Notes: a model not told the origin generated them from the letters alone. Shown: positions 33,644 to 42,955, numbered from the stretch's first letter. The stretch: 64,000 nucleotides of DNA from JAJPHW01 sp963799065 (GCA_963799065.1 CAWCVJ010000003.1:248001-312000); one strand, 5' to 3'. A program made the numbers and translations.

Positions 33644-33703
33644 GGATCCTTCGACTTACAGGACGGCTCGCTTCGCTCTCCGTCCTGCGGCGCTCAGGAT
33701 GAC
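33644..33703. repeat. Interspersed extragenic repeat with hairpin
   Basis: GGATCCTTCGACTTACAGGA opens an element that ends CGCTCAGGATGACA, the two ends being roughly inverse to each other. Inside, AGGACGG (33660-33666) pairs with CCGTCCT (33680-33686). Related to the pieces at 28131 and 50833. It may act as the cydAB transcript end. Confidence 0.6.
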
Positions 33704-33735
33704 ACGATACACTGGTTGTAGAAGAGAGGTGTATC

Positions 33736-34590
33736 TTGGGCGCACACGCACACAATCATCCTGGACAGCAGCAACCTCCGGCGCCGCAGCCATTGCCTGG
33801 CGTAAGTTCGATCATCGCCGTGGGATCGGGCAAGGGCGGAGTCGGCAAGACCACGCTTGCGGTTAATCTGGCTTTGGCTTTGGCGCAGATGGGCCACAAA
33901 GTCGGATTGCTCGACGCCGATGTTTATGGGCCGAACGTTCCGCTGATGCTGGGGCTTAGCGGGTCGCCAAAAGTTTTGGGCGACAATCGCATTGAGCCGC
34001 TGGAAGCCCACGGATTGAAAGTCATTTCAGTCGGCTTTCTCAATCCCGGAGACAAGCCGCTGATCTGGCGCGGGCCAATGTTGCACTCCATTATTAAGCA
34101 GTTTCTAGGCTCGGTGATTTGGGGGACGCTCGACTACATGGTCGTCGATCTGCCGCCGGGCACGGGCGATGTGGCGTTGTCGCTGATTCAGACCGTTCCG
34201 CTGACGGGCGCGATTGTGGTGTCGACGCCGTCGGATGTGTCGTTGCAAGACGCGCGCAAGGCCATCGAAATGTTTCGCCAGATGAAGGTCGATCTGGTCG
34301 GGATGGTGGAGAACATGAGCTACTTCGTCTGCCCGCACTGCCATCACGAGATCGACATTTTTTCGCGGGGCGGAGCGGAGAAGACCGCGGCGCAGTTTGG
34401 CGTTCCCTTTTTGGGAAGCGTGCAGCTTGATCCTGACATTCGCCGCGCGGGCGACAGCGGCAAACCGACTGTATTAGAAGGAGTGAATTCGCCACACGCT
34501 GCGTCGCTGTTTGCCTTTGCCCGGAACGTGGAGACGCGGATGCTCGAGATCAGCGCCAGCGCGGTCGGTAGTGTCATTCAGATTCAATAG
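33736..34590 (+). CDS. mrp: Mrp/ApbC-family Fe-S cluster carrier ATPase
   Basis: 284 residues. A deviant Walker A (GSGKGGVGKTTLAVNLALAL, about 32-51) and the C-terminal CxxC (YFVCPHCHHEI) are those of Mrp/NBP35 proteins, which hold and transfer Fe-S clusters in the cytoplasm. The ending FLGSVQLDPDIRRAGDSGKP is typical. It lacks the N-terminal DUF59 domain present in longer Mrp proteins and instead has a His/Pro/Gln-rich head. TTG start at 33736, with GAGAGG about 6 bases upstream. Confidence 0.9.
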   Translation: MGAHAHNHPGQQQPPAPQPLPGVSSIIAVGSGKGGVGKTTLAVNLALALAQMGHKVGLLDADVYGPNVPLMLGLSGSPKVLGDNRIEPLEAHGLKVISVGFLNPGDKPLIWRGPMLHSIIKQFLGSVIWGTLDYMVVDLPPGTGDVALSLIQTVPLTGAIVVSTPSDVSLQDARKAIEMFRQMKVDLVGMVENMSYFVCPHCHHEIDIFSRGGAEKTAAQFGVPFLGSVQLDPDIRRAGDSGKPTVLEGVNSPHAASLFAFARNVETRMLEISASAVGSVIQIQ

Positions 34591-34758
34591 GTTACGAGCC
34601 TTTTTCTAACTCTGGTAGTCCCCTTCGCAGATGCGCATCTTCGTAACTGCAAAAGCTGAGTCGAGAATGCTAAAATCTTGGCAATGAGTTCAGCCAGTAT
34701 GAACCATTGCAGGCAAGCATTGCATCTAAATGACTTAGGCTAGACTTCCTCGGGAGCA

Positions 34759-35799
34759 ATGAATCCTTCACCACAAATTGGCGGGCGTGAGCGTGAAATC
34801 CTGACCGCGATCGTCGAGACGTTTATCGCGACTGGCGAACCCGTGGGCTCGCGAACCTTGTCGCGGGCGAACCGGGAGGGGTTGAGTCCGGCCACGATTC
34901 GCAACGTCATGGCGGATTTGTCGGAAGCAGGATTTCTGGAGCAATCGCATTCGTCGGCTGGCCGGGTACCGAGTGCCGAGGCATATCGCTATTATGTTGA
35001 GCAACTTACGGGCGACGCGCATATTTCGACGGCGAGCGAGGCGATCATTCAGGAGTCGCTGGGCGGCGTTTCCGATGTGCAGGAATTTATGGAGCGCACC
35101 TCGCATGTGCTCTCGCTCATCTCTAAAAATGTAGGCGTGGCGATCACGACCGGCGGGCAGAAGAACGCGCTCGATCATGTGTATTTTTCGCGCTTGGGCG
35201 ATTCGCGCGTTCTGGCGGTCGTGGTAACGCGCGGCGGGTTAGTCCGGGATCGACTTCTGCGTCTTGAGCTTCCGCAGACTGATTTGGACGCAGCGGCGCG
35301 TTTCATCAACGAAAATTTTCGGGGCTGGACGATGGAATCGTTGCGTCAGGAAATCTCCCGGCGCATCGAACAGGAACGCAGCGAGTACGACCGGCTGATG
35401 AAGTCGGTAGCACAACTTTATCGTCAGGGCGCTCTGGAAGGCGATCAAGCGGCGCAGTTCGTTTTCGTGGAAGGCGCGGCCAATTTAGTTGCGGGCGAAC
35501 AAGACCGTGAGCGCTTGCAAGAGCTGTTGCGAACTCTCGAAGAGAAGCAAAAGTTGGCGGCGTTGTTGAGCGCCTATGTGGACACGCGTCAGGAAGCGGT
35601 GCGGGTCGTCATCGGGTTGGACGAGACGCAGCCGTCATTGCGCAATTTGGTTCTGATCGGAGCGCCCGCCCGAGTTGGCGGCGAAGTGATGGGATCGCTG
35701 GCGGTGATTGGTCCGACGCGGATCGATTATCAGGGCACCATGAATGCGGTTTCGTATGTAGCACGTTTATTCGACAAGATGTTGAACGAGAGCGATTAA
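34759..35799 (+). CDS. hrcA: Heat-inducible transcription repressor HrcA
   Basis: 346 residues. The N-terminal winged helix (REILTAIVETFIATGEPVGSRTLSR ... SPATIRNVMADLSEAGFLEQSHSSAGRVPS) and the GAF-like C-terminal part ending IGPTRIDYQGTMNAVSYVARLFDKML are diagnostic. HrcA represses chaperone genes at CIRCE operators. It heads the order hrcA-grpE-dnaJ, as in many bacteria; dnaK is not in the window. No complete CIRCE element was found in the 168 bases upstream. Confidence 0.95.
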   Translation: MNPSPQIGGREREILTAIVETFIATGEPVGSRTLSRANREGLSPATIRNVMADLSEAGFLEQSHSSAGRVPSAEAYRYYVEQLTGDAHISTASEAIIQESLGGVSDVQEFMERTSHVLSLISKNVGVAITTGGQKNALDHVYFSRLGDSRVLAVVVTRGGLVRDRLLRLELPQTDLDAAARFINENFRGWTMESLRQEISRRIEQERSEYDRLMKSVAQLYRQGALEGDQAAQFVFVEGAANLVAGEQDRERLQELLRTLEEKQKLAALLSAYVDTRQEAVRVVIGLDETQPSLRNLVLIGAPARVGGEVMGSLAVIGPTRIDYQGTMNAVSYVARLFDKMLNESD

Positions 35800-35820
35800 G
35801 CTTTACGTAAGGAAGATTTT

Positions 35821-36360
35821 ATGGCGGGAAACGGAAAAACGGATTTGGAAGAGGCATTGGATACGAGTCACGAGTTGCCTGCGGCGGAGACGGAGGCTGG
35901 CGGCCGCGATGTTGAGATCGAGCGCTTACGCGCGGAGCGCAATGATCTCATTGATCGTCTCGCTCGCCTGCAGGCCGAGTTTGAGAATGCGCGCAAGCGA
36001 ACCGTGCGGGAGCAGCAAGACTTTCGTGATTTTGCTTTGGCGGATGCGATCAAGCTTTTGCTCCCCATCGTGGATAGTTTCGAGCTGGCATTGAAGAGCT
36101 CGAAAGAGAAGTCGGACTTTCGCAACGGAGTCGAACTCATCCATAAGCAGTTAGAGGATGCGCTTGCCAAACTCGGCTTGCAGCCGATCGCAGCCAAGGG
36201 TGAAGCGTTTGATCCGCGATTGCATGAAGCCATCGAGATGGTGGACACGACCGACGCCAAAGATCATGAAGTGCTGGACGAATTCCAGCGCGGCTATAAA
36301 TTGAAGGAACGATTGTTGCGCCCCGCGATGGTGAAGGTGGCGCGCAATCCGAATCACTGA
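35821..36360 (+). CDS. grpE: Nucleotide exchange factor GrpE
   Basis: 179 residues: acidic N-terminus, long coiled coil (about 25-85, DRLARLQAEFENARKRTVREQ), then the four-helix and beta domains with FELALKSS, the LGLQPI segment, FDPRLHEAIEMV and the typical C-terminal RGYKLKERLLRPAMVKVA. GrpE releases ADP from DnaK. It begins 21 bases after hrcA with AAGGAAG upstream, so it is co-transcribed. Confidence 0.95.
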   Translation: MAGNGKTDLEEALDTSHELPAAETEAGGRDVEIERLRAERNDLIDRLARLQAEFENARKRTVREQQDFRDFALADAIKLLLPIVDSFELALKSSKEKSDFRNGVELIHKQLEDALAKLGLQPIAAKGEAFDPRLHEAIEMVDTTDAKDHEVLDEFQRGYKLKERLLRPAMVKVARNPNH

Positions 36361-36431
36361 GCAGTTTCCACGCGAAGTTTCGAAGTAGACGACATTAAGA
36401 AGTGTGAGGAGAAGTCGCTCTGAGCAGCCAG

Positions 36432-37544
36432 GTGAAACGCGATTACTATGAAATCCTTGGCGTGACCCGCGAGGCCACCGATCAGGAGATTAAAAGTGCT
36501 TACAGAAAGCTGGCGCTGCAACATCATCCCGATCGCAATCCGAATAATCCCGACGCCGAGGAAAAATTCAAGGAGTGCAGCGAGGCTTACGCCATTCTTG
36601 CGGATGGCGATAAGCGCGCCGCGTATGATCGCTTCGGCCATGCCGGACTCGGCGGTCAGGGCGGATTCGAGGGCGGCGCGGTCGATCTCAGCGAAATTCT
36701 TAATGACTTTCTGGGCTTCGGCTTCGGCGAGATGTTTGGTGCGGGCAACGGACGCCGCCGCAGCCGCGCACAACGCGGGGCGGATCTGCGCGAGGACCTG
36801 CATCTCGAATTTGAGCAGGCTGTATTTGGAACGGAAGCGAAAGTTCCGGTGCGTCATCATGCCACGTGCGAGGATTGTCGCGGGACCGGCGCGGCCCACG
36901 GCAAGGCCCCGGTAACTTGTAGAGCTTGCGCCGGCGCGGGCCAGGTGCGCTATCAGCAGGGATTTTTCAGCGTGGCAAGGACCTGTCCTTCGTGTCAGGG
37001 TTCGGGCTCGGTCATCACCGATCCATGTGCAAAGTGCAAAGGCGAAGGCCGCGTGTTGCGGCAGCGTACCGTGGACGCAAAAGTTCCCGCCGGCGTGGAA
37101 GATGGCACACGCATCCGCTTCACCGGGCTGGGCGAAGCTGGTGCGTTCGGTGGGCCTCCGGGCGACCTCTACGTGGTGCTGCATGTAAAGGAGCATCCGT
37201 TTTTCGAGCGCGAAGGCAATCATCTTTATTGCGTGATGCCGATTTCGTTTGGACAGGCCGCGCTGGGCGCGGAAATCGTGGTGCCCACGCTGGAGGGCGA
37301 GCACACCCTGCGCGTCCCAGATGGCGTTCAGTCCGGGACGACTCTGAAGATTAAAGGCAAGGGCGTGCCCGTGCTCAACAGCCACGGCAAGGGCGATCTC
37401 TTCGTTGAAGTGCGAGTGCAGACGCCAAACAAGTTGACTCGCCGCCAACGCGAACTTTTGCAAGAACTAGATACACTCAGCCGCGTCGAGAACAAACCCC
37501 AGCGGCGCACGCTGCTCGGTAAAGTGAAAGATATATTTAGCTAG
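36432..37544 (+). CDS. dnaJ: Chaperone DnaJ
   Basis: 370 residues. J domain with HPD in LQHHPDRNP, Gly/Phe-rich linker, four C-x2-C-x-G-x-G zinc repeats (CEDCRGTG, CRACAGAG, CPSCQGSG, CAKCKGEG) and the C-terminal substrate domains. It activates DnaK's ATPase and delivers substrates. The GTG at 36432 lacks a close Shine-Dalgarno, whereas GAGGAG at about 36402-36407 is well spaced for an in-frame CTG at 36420, which would add Met-Ser-Ser-Gln. In operon with grpE. Confidence 0.95.
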   Translation: MKRDYYEILGVTREATDQEIKSAYRKLALQHHPDRNPNNPDAEEKFKECSEAYAILADGDKRAAYDRFGHAGLGGQGGFEGGAVDLSEILNDFLGFGFGEMFGAGNGRRRSRAQRGADLREDLHLEFEQAVFGTEAKVPVRHHATCEDCRGTGAAHGKAPVTCRACAGAGQVRYQQGFFSVARTCPSCQGSGSVITDPCAKCKGEGRVLRQRTVDAKVPAGVEDGTRIRFTGLGEAGAFGGPPGDLYVVLHVKEHPFFEREGNHLYCVMPISFGQAALGAEIVVPTLEGEHTLRVPDGVQSGTTLKIKGKGVPVLNSHGKGDLFVEVRVQTPNKLTRRQRELLQELDTLSRVENKPQRRTLLGKVKDIFS

Positions 37545-37561
37545 TCTCGCTTGATTCCTTC

Positions 37562-38278
37562 ATGACGCGACGTCGCTGGCTGGCCGATGAAGTCTCCGGG
37601 GATCGAGCGGCGCTCACCGGCAGCCACGCCGACCATCTCATTCGCGTGCTGCGCGCCCGCGTGGGCCAGCAATTTGACATTGCCACTGGAGCCGAAGTGC
37701 GCCGAGGGGCGATCGAAAGCATCAGCCCCGGTCGCGTTGAGTTTTATCTTGAAGACGTCATCCCTTCTGCTACGCCACTAAACCTCACGCTACTGCTTGC
37801 GGTCTTCAAGTTCGATCGCATGGAGTGGGCCATCGAGAAATGTACCGAGTTGGGCGTCAACCGTATCGTTCCCGTGATCGCGTCGCGTACCGAATCGCAT
37901 CTGGCCGGAGCGGCGGAGAAACGGGTTGAGCGCTGGCGCAAGATCGCCGTTCAGGCTTCGGAACAGTCGCGACGGGACGCCGCGCCCCAGATCGCCGATC
38001 CGATTAAGCTCAAGGATGCCCTGGTGCAAGCTGGCGGACTCCGCATCGTTCTATCCGAGTATGAGCGCGAGGACATGTTGGCGGATGTTCTCCGGTCGCG
38101 AGCCGTCGACGAGGCAGTTTCGCTTGCGCTCGGCCCCGAAGGCGGATGGACCGACGGTGAGATGCAGACGTTCGGCCAATCCGGTTGGATCGCTGCGTCG
38201 CTGGGCTCGACCATTCTCCGCGCAGAGACTGCGGCCATCGCAGCGGTCGCGATTGTGGGTTCGGAACTTCAGGACTAG
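37562..38278 (+). CDS. rsmE: 16S rRNA m3U1498 methyltransferase
   Basis: 238 residues. A SPOUT-fold enzyme that methylates N3 of U1498 in 16S rRNA. The N-terminal PUA-like part (HADHLIRVLRARVGQQFDI) and the knotted SAM-binding end (LALGPEGGWTDGEM ... LGSTILRAETAAIAAVAIV) are clear. It follows dnaJ by 17 bases, an arrangement known from other genomes. Confidence 0.94.
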   Translation: MTRRRWLADEVSGDRAALTGSHADHLIRVLRARVGQQFDIATGAEVRRGAIESISPGRVEFYLEDVIPSATPLNLTLLLAVFKFDRMEWAIEKCTELGVNRIVPVIASRTESHLAGAAEKRVERWRKIAVQASEQSRRDAAPQIADPIKLKDALVQAGGLRIVLSEYEREDMLADVLRSRAVDEAVSLALGPEGGWTDGEMQTFGQSGWIAASLGSTILRAETAAIAAVAIVGSELQD

Positions 38279-38323
38279 ATTCATCCCAGATTTCCTCATC
38301 ACAGCTTCTGCTATGCTCACGCG

Positions 38324-41275
38324 ATGACGGTAATACAAATGCCCGGCCCTAAGACGCTCGAGGCCGATCCGCGGCAGCAGGAGGCCATTCAGCACAATCA
38401 CGGCCCCATGCTGGTGGTTGCGGGTGCGGGTACGGGCAAGACGACTGTGCTGGTGAGCCGCATCGCGCGCTTGATCCGCGAGGGGCACGCCAAGCCGGAA
38501 GAGATTGTCGCCCTCACTTACTCCGACAATGCTGCCACGGAGATGCTCCAGCGGGTGCAGAAAGAACTGCGCGGAACCAGCCTCGATGGCTTACAGGCAA
38601 AGACCTTTCACGCGTATTGCAACGAACTGCTGCGACGCTCCGGGCGCGGGTTTGACGTGCTTGACGACAAAGATCTCTGGATCATGTTGCGCAAGCGTAT
38701 TGCGGAATTGCATCTGAACTATTTTGTCCGCGCCGCCAACGTGAGCGAATTTCTTAACGACCTTCTTAAGTTCATGCAGCGTTGCCAGGATGAGCTCGTC
38801 GATCCCGAGCGCTATGCCGGTTATGTGAGCAAAGTGGAACGGGGCGAACTGCCTGCGCCGCGCGTTTGCAAGAGTAAAGAAGAGATCACGCACGAAGAGG
38901 CGCTGGGCCGCTGCCGTGAGATTGCCAATGTTTTTCAGACGGTGGAGCGAATGCTCAAAGAGCGGAACCTGGGCACATTCGGCCATATGATTACAGGGGC
39001 GCACCGATTGTTTCGCGAGGATGAGGAGGTGCTGGCGCGGGAGCGAGCCAAGGCCCGCTTCATTCTGGTGGACGAATTTCAGGATGCGAATTACGCGCAG
39101 ATTGAAATCCTGAAAATGCTGGCGGGAAGTGCGCAGAACGTGTTCGCCGTGGGCGACCCGGACCAGGCGATTTACAGATTCCGCGGGGCATCGAGCGCGG
39201 CGTTCAAACTTTTTGACGCCTCCTTTCCGGATGCCAGGCGCGTGACCCTCGGCAAGAACCGCCGTTCGCGAACCGCTATTCTGCAATGCGCTTATGCGTT
39301 GATCGATAAGAATCCTGGTTTGCCTTCGAAGGCGAACGGCAGCGGCAAGCGCTCGCCTCTGCAATCGGCGCGCGATGAAGCGGCGCAGATGCAAGGGACG
39401 ATCATCCCCGCCCCTGTTGAGACGGTGGCGTTGGATCTGCGGGACGCGGGCTCCTCTGACATCGTCAACGAGATTCAGAAAAAGAAGAAAGCCCTCAAGT
39501 TGCAATGGAAAGATTTCGCGGTACTCTACCGTTCTCACGGAAATCGCGACGACATTGTGACTGAATTGGTAGAGTGCGGAATTCCGTTCTCCGTCGAGAA
39601 CATGGACGTGACCGATACGCCCGAAGCGCGCGATCTTTTTGCCTGCGTGGGCGCGGTGGTGAACAGTCGCGAAAGCGCCAGCCTGCTGCGCGTAGCGGCG
39701 CTGCCACAGTTCGGAATCGTCCCGGAAGAGTTGCGAGCCGGCTTACGGGCGCTGCCAAAAGACGACACGTCGGGCGTGGCCGGCGTGCTCGCGCAACTCC
39801 CGCGTGGGATCGAAGTGCTGCGAGCCATCGAGGAATGCCGCGCCGAGATTTCTTCGCGCGACTTGCTTGGATGCCCCGCGCTGGAAGCAGTCGTTCGTCG
39901 CTTTTCCCTTGATCGCTCCAATCTCGCCATTGATGCGGTGCTCGAATTTGTAAGAGGCTGGGAAACCAAACCGCTGACCGAGAGCAGGAGGCTCGCCGAG
40001 TTGATCGAGTATCTTGACCTTTTTCGTGAAGCTAACGGCAGCATTTGTCTGGCATCGACCGACGACAATGCGGTGCGATTGATGACGGCTCATGCCGCGA
40101 AAGGGTTGGAGTTTCGCCATGTGTTCATCATCCGGGCGAACTCGAATTCGTTTCCGTCCTCATACAAAGAGCCGCTTATAGAATTTCCCCGCGACCTCTG
40201 GGATGAAGCGTCGCGCGACGATTTCGACGATAAAGAACTCTCGCAACAAGAGGAACGCCGGTTGTTTTATGTCGCGATGACTCGAGCCTGCGATTCGCTG
40301 ACCATCTATGCCAAGCGCGGCCGCGGCAAGAAAGAGCCGTTGCCGGATGGATTTATGCGTGACTTGCTCAAGGACGCTTCGCTCAAGCCTTGGTTGATCC
40401 AGCGGCCGTCCTCAGGATTTCAGGCGGAAATGTTTGCCAAGGCGGAGGTTCGCTCAGAAGGCTCGCGCACCTCGCAGTGGTTTTCGTTGCAGCCCGCGTC
40501 GGATTTGAGCCAGCGCTTGAGCGCGAGTTCGATCGATGCGTACAAAACTTGTCCGCTGAAGTTCAAGATTGGCCGCGACTGGAAGCTTCCCAGCGAGCCC
40601 GGGGGCGCGATGCAATTCGGCGCAACCATGCACCGTATCCTGCTGGCTTACTATCAGGCGGTGGGCGCGGGCCGACCGCTGGCTGACGCGGTTGTGTTGG
40701 AAATGTTCGAGACCGATTTGCGTGGACAAAACCTGGAAGACGCTTATCAGCTGCAACTTTACTTGAACGCAGGCAGAGAGCAACTCAAGGGGTTTCTGCA
40801 GACAGCGCGTGCTTCCGCTCCGACGGTTTTGCATACCGAGGAATGGTTCGATGTCGTAATCGGAGGCGCCCGGATCAGTGGCCGGGTGGATCGCATCGAT
40901 CAAATCGAAAGTAACGAAGTCGCGATCGTCGACTATAAAACAGGTAAGCCGCAAGACCAGGAAGACGCCGATGAAAGCCTGCAACTCTCAATCTACGCCA
41001 TCGCGGCGCAGGAGAAATGGGGATATAGGGCGGAGCGCCTTGTGCTTTATAACCTGGTGGAGAATCAGCCTGTGTTCACGACTCGAACCGAACAGAAGCT
41101 TCAGGAGGTCAAGCTCGAAGTGGAAGACGTGGCGCAAAAGATTGCGCAGAATAAATTTGACGCGAAGCCTGGATTTCACTGCGCCTGGTGCGCCTATCGC
41201 GGGCTTTGCCCCAAGACGGAGAAGCAGCTTTTCCCCGTGACCGTCGAGCCGCCCCGCCGCACGGTAAGCTCATAA
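38324..41275 (+). CDS. UvrD/AddA-like helicase fused to a RecB-family nuclease
   Basis: 983 residues. The SF1A helicase has Walker A VAGAGTGKTT (about 29-38), TYSDNAATEM, motif II LVDEFQDANYAQ, motif III VGDPDQAIYRFRGA, motif V TAHAAKGLEF and motif VI YVAMTRA. After about 700 comes a PD-(D/E)XK exonuclease domain: SASSIDAYKTCPLKF, GRVDRID, VAIVDYKTGK (catalytic Asp and Lys). It ends with FHCAWCAYRGLCP, whose cysteines, with the Cys of TCPLKF, would hold an AddB-type [4Fe-4S] cluster. It probably processes DNA ends in repair. The ATG at 38324 is accepted. A strong terminator follows. Confidence 0.9.
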   Translation: MTVIQMPGPKTLEADPRQQEAIQHNHGPMLVVAGAGTGKTTVLVSRIARLIREGHAKPEEIVALTYSDNAATEMLQRVQKELRGTSLDGLQAKTFHAYCNELLRRSGRGFDVLDDKDLWIMLRKRIAELHLNYFVRAANVSEFLNDLLKFMQRCQDELVDPERYAGYVSKVERGELPAPRVCKSKEEITHEEALGRCREIANVFQTVERMLKERNLGTFGHMITGAHRLFREDEEVLARERAKARFILVDEFQDANYAQIEILKMLAGSAQNVFAVGDPDQAIYRFRGASSAAFKLFDASFPDARRVTLGKNRRSRTAILQCAYALIDKNPGLPSKANGSGKRSPLQSARDEAAQMQGTIIPAPVETVALDLRDAGSSDIVNEIQKKKKALKLQWKDFAVLYRSHGNRDDIVTELVECGIPFSVENMDVTDTPEARDLFACVGAVVNSRESASLLRVAALPQFGIVPEELRAGLRALPKDDTSGVAGVLAQLPRGIEVLRAIEECRAEISSRDLLGCPALEAVVRRFSLDRSNLAIDAVLEFVRGWETKPLTESRRLAELIEYLDLFREANGSICLASTDDNAVRLMTAHAAKGLEFRHVFIIRANSNSFPSSYKEPLIEFPRDLWDEASRDDFDDKELSQQEERRLFYVAMTRACDSLTIYAKRGRGKKEPLPDGFMRDLLKDASLKPWLIQRPSSGFQAEMFAKAEVRSEGSRTSQWFSLQPASDLSQRLSASSIDAYKTCPLKFKIGRDWKLPSEPGGAMQFGATMHRILLAYYQAVGAGRPLADAVVLEMFETDLRGQNLEDAYQLQLYLNAGREQLKGFLQTARASAPTVLHTEEWFDVVIGGARISGRVDRIDQIESNEVAIVDYKTGKPQDQEDADESLQLSIYAIAAQEKWGYRAERLVLYNLVENQPVFTTRTEQKLQEVKLEVEDVAQKIAQNKFDAKPGFHCAWCAYRGLCPKTEKQLFPVTVEPPRRTVSS

Positions 41276-41289
41276 TCGCGCAAAAGTTT

Positions 41290-41320
41290 GGGGGACGCAT
41301 TCCGCGTCCCCCTCTTTTGT
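41290..41320 (+). terminator. Rho-independent terminator, probably bidirectional
   Basis: A 9-bp perfect stem (41290-41298 with 41304-41312) with a 5-base loop is followed by TCTTTTGT. On the minus strand it is followed by AAACTTTTG, so it can also end the tiny minus-strand gene next to it. Confidence 0.85.
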
Positions 41321-41336
41321 TGCGTGTTGCAGTTGC

Positions 41337-41384
41337 TTAGTGCTTTTTCTTTGCTGCCTTCTTTGCCTTTTTCTTGGTTGCCAT
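41337..41384 (-). CDS. Tiny lysine-rich protein (15 residues)
   Basis: An ORF of 15 codons reads MATKKKAKKAAKKKH: nine Lys, four Ala, one Thr, one His. It looks like one unit of the Lys/Ala-rich tails of bacterial histone-H1-like proteins. It has AGGGAGA about 8 bases before the ATG at 41384, a promoter candidate at 41451-41479, and the bidirectional terminator 17 bases beyond its stop, so it has a complete expression unit. It might be a nucleic-acid-binding peptide; function is unknown. Confidence 0.55.
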   Translation of the reverse strand: MATKKKAKKAAKKKH

Positions 41385-41420
41385 TGATCTATTCTCCCTT
41401 TCCATTTTTCATGGATGAAC

Positions 41421-41442
41421 TTGCAACGATCGATTGTTGCAA
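41421..41442. promoter_or_regulatory. Inverted repeat in the leader of the tiny gene
   Basis: TTGCAAC (41421-41427) and GTTGCAA (41436-41442) form a perfect 7-bp inverted repeat with an 8-base spacer, itself containing the palindrome GATCGATC-like ATCGAT. It sits 9 bases downstream of the -10 candidate, in an operator position. Confidence 0.5.
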
Positions 41443-41450
41443 CTGATTGA

Positions 41451-41479
41451 TGTATAGAGTCAATAAAAAACGAAGTCAA
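41451..41479 (-). promoter_or_regulatory. Candidate promoter of the tiny lysine-rich gene
   Basis: On the minus strand TTGACT (41474-41479) and TATACA (41451-41456) are separated by exactly 17 bases and point to the ATG at 41384, about 60 bases downstream. The region is AT-rich unlike its surroundings. Confidence 0.5.
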
Positions 41480-41761
41480 GAAAAAAATGCATGGTGAAGG
41501 AGCATTCGAGCGATGCACCTAAGTCACTGCGATGAGAAACCTCAAATTATTTTGTGCGCACAGATGGGTGCGTGAAGAAACTTTTGCGCCGGTCTTGCGT
41601 AAATTCTCTTCTTCGATCCCGAGCGTACAACCAAGAGCGGGGATGACAACGCTTCCGATCGATTCGTTGACAGTGGCAACGCAATCCGCCGGCGAGTTGC
41701 GCCGACCGCCCCACTTCGATCATCTATAATCGTGTAGCGAAAACCTCGCAGGAGCTTATAA
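41480..41761. other. Intergenic region upstream of the thiolase gene
   Basis: With the leader above, this makes 377 gene-free bases between the tiny ORF and the thiolase. A 65-codon plus-strand ORF at 41532 shows no recognisable protein. Nothing further was seen. Confidence 0.4.
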
Positions 41762-42955
41762 ATGGCCGCTTTCGACGATGTTGTGATCCTATCCGCTTGC
41801 CGCACTCCAGTGGGAAAGTTTCAGGGAAGCCTCTCTTCTTTCACTGCGCCGCAGCTTGGTGCATTGGTTGTGAAGGAGGCAGTGAATCGCGCGAAGCTTC
41901 AACCTGAGCAAGTGGACGAATGCATTATGGGCAACGTGATCTCCGCCGGGCTTGGACAAAATCCTGCGCGGCAAGCTGCGATCTTCGGTGGATTGTCTCC
42001 CGCAGTGGGTGCCATGACTATAAACAAAGTTTGTGGCTCCGGATTGAAAGCGGTTGCGCTTGCGGCGCAAGCGATTCAAACCGAAAACAGTTCCATCGTA
42101 GTTGCGGGCGGCATGGAATCGATGACGAATGCGCCTTATCTTCTTCCACAAGCGCGCAAGGGATATCGTCTGGGCAATGCACAAGTCGTCGATGCGATGG
42201 TGTACGACGGTCTGTGGGATATTTACAACGACTACCACATGGGAATCACGGGCGAGAATGTCGCGGAGAAGTATGGCATCACGCGCGAAGAGCAGGACGA
42301 GTACGCGGTGAATTCGCATCGCAAGGCGATCTCGGCAATCAAGGAGTGCCGATTCAAGTCGCAGATCGTTCCCGTGGAATTGCCGGCGAAGAAAAAAGGC
42401 GAGGCTGCGGTCATCTTCGATAAGGACGAGTCGCCGCGCGAAGACACCACGAGTGAAACGCTGCGTTCGCTAAAGCCCGCATTTAAGAAAGATGGGACGG
42501 TGACGGCGGGGAACGCCTCGGGAGTGAATGACGGCGCGGCGGCGCTAGTAGTGACCAGCGCGAAGCGGGCGCGTGAACTAGGCGCGCAGTCGATGGTGCG
42601 CATCGTGGCGCAGGCCACAAGCGGCGTGGAGCCCAAGTGGGTGATGATGGCTCCGATTGGCGCGGTGAAGACGATCTGGGAAAAGACTGGCTGGAAGAAT
42701 GAAGACGTCGATCTCTATGAGTTAAACGAGGCGTTTTCAGTCCAGTCGCTGGCCCTGATTCGGGAGTTGAAGCTCGATCCCGCGAAAGTGAATGTGAATG
42801 GCGGAGCGGTGGCGATTGGGCATCCTATTGGTGCCAGTGGCGCGCGGGTGCTTGTCACCCTGATCTATGAAATGATTCGACGCGATGTGCATCGCGGCAT
42901 CGCCGCGCTGTGTCTGGGCGGAGGCAATGCAGTTGCGATGGCCGTCGAACGATGA
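41762..42955 (+). CDS. Acetyl-CoA acetyltransferase (thiolase)
   Basis: 397 residues, the standard thiolase length. It condenses two acetyl-CoA to acetoacetyl-CoA or the reverse. Nucleophilic Cys in INKVCGSGLKAV, GGMESMTNAPYLL, the His of GHPIGASGAR and the second catalytic Cys in ALCLGGGNAVAM are all present. Closest to biosynthetic (AtoB/PhaA) thiolases. AGGAG lies just before the ATG at 41762. It stands alone, without PhaB- or beta-oxidation partners nearby. Confidence 0.92.
   Translation: MAAFDDVVILSACRTPVGKFQGSLSSFTAPQLGALVVKEAVNRAKLQPEQVDECIMGNVISAGLGQNPARQAAIFGGLSPAVGAMTINKVCGSGLKAVALAAQAIQTENSSIVVAGGMESMTNAPYLLPQARKGYRLGNAQVVDAMVYDGLWDIYNDYHMGITGENVAEKYGITREEQDEYAVNSHRKAISAIKECRFKSQIVPVELPAKKKGEAAVIFDKDESPREDTTSETLRSLKPAFKKDGTVTAGNASGVNDGAAALVVTSAKRARELGAQSMVRIVAQATSGVEPKWVMMAPIGAVKTIWEKTGWKNEDVDLYELNEAFSVQSLALIRELKLDPAKVNVNGGAVAIGHPIGASGARVLVTLIYEMIRRDVHRGIAALCLGGGNAVAMAVER

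Noticed and set aside
34591..34758. CIRCE operator upstream of hrcA
   Set aside because: Only a half-like GAGAATGCTAA is seen; the inverted TTAGCACTC mate with a 9-base spacer is absent.
36354..37463. A 369-codon minus-strand ORF opposite dnaJ
   Set aside because: dnaJ has all its domains on the plus strand.
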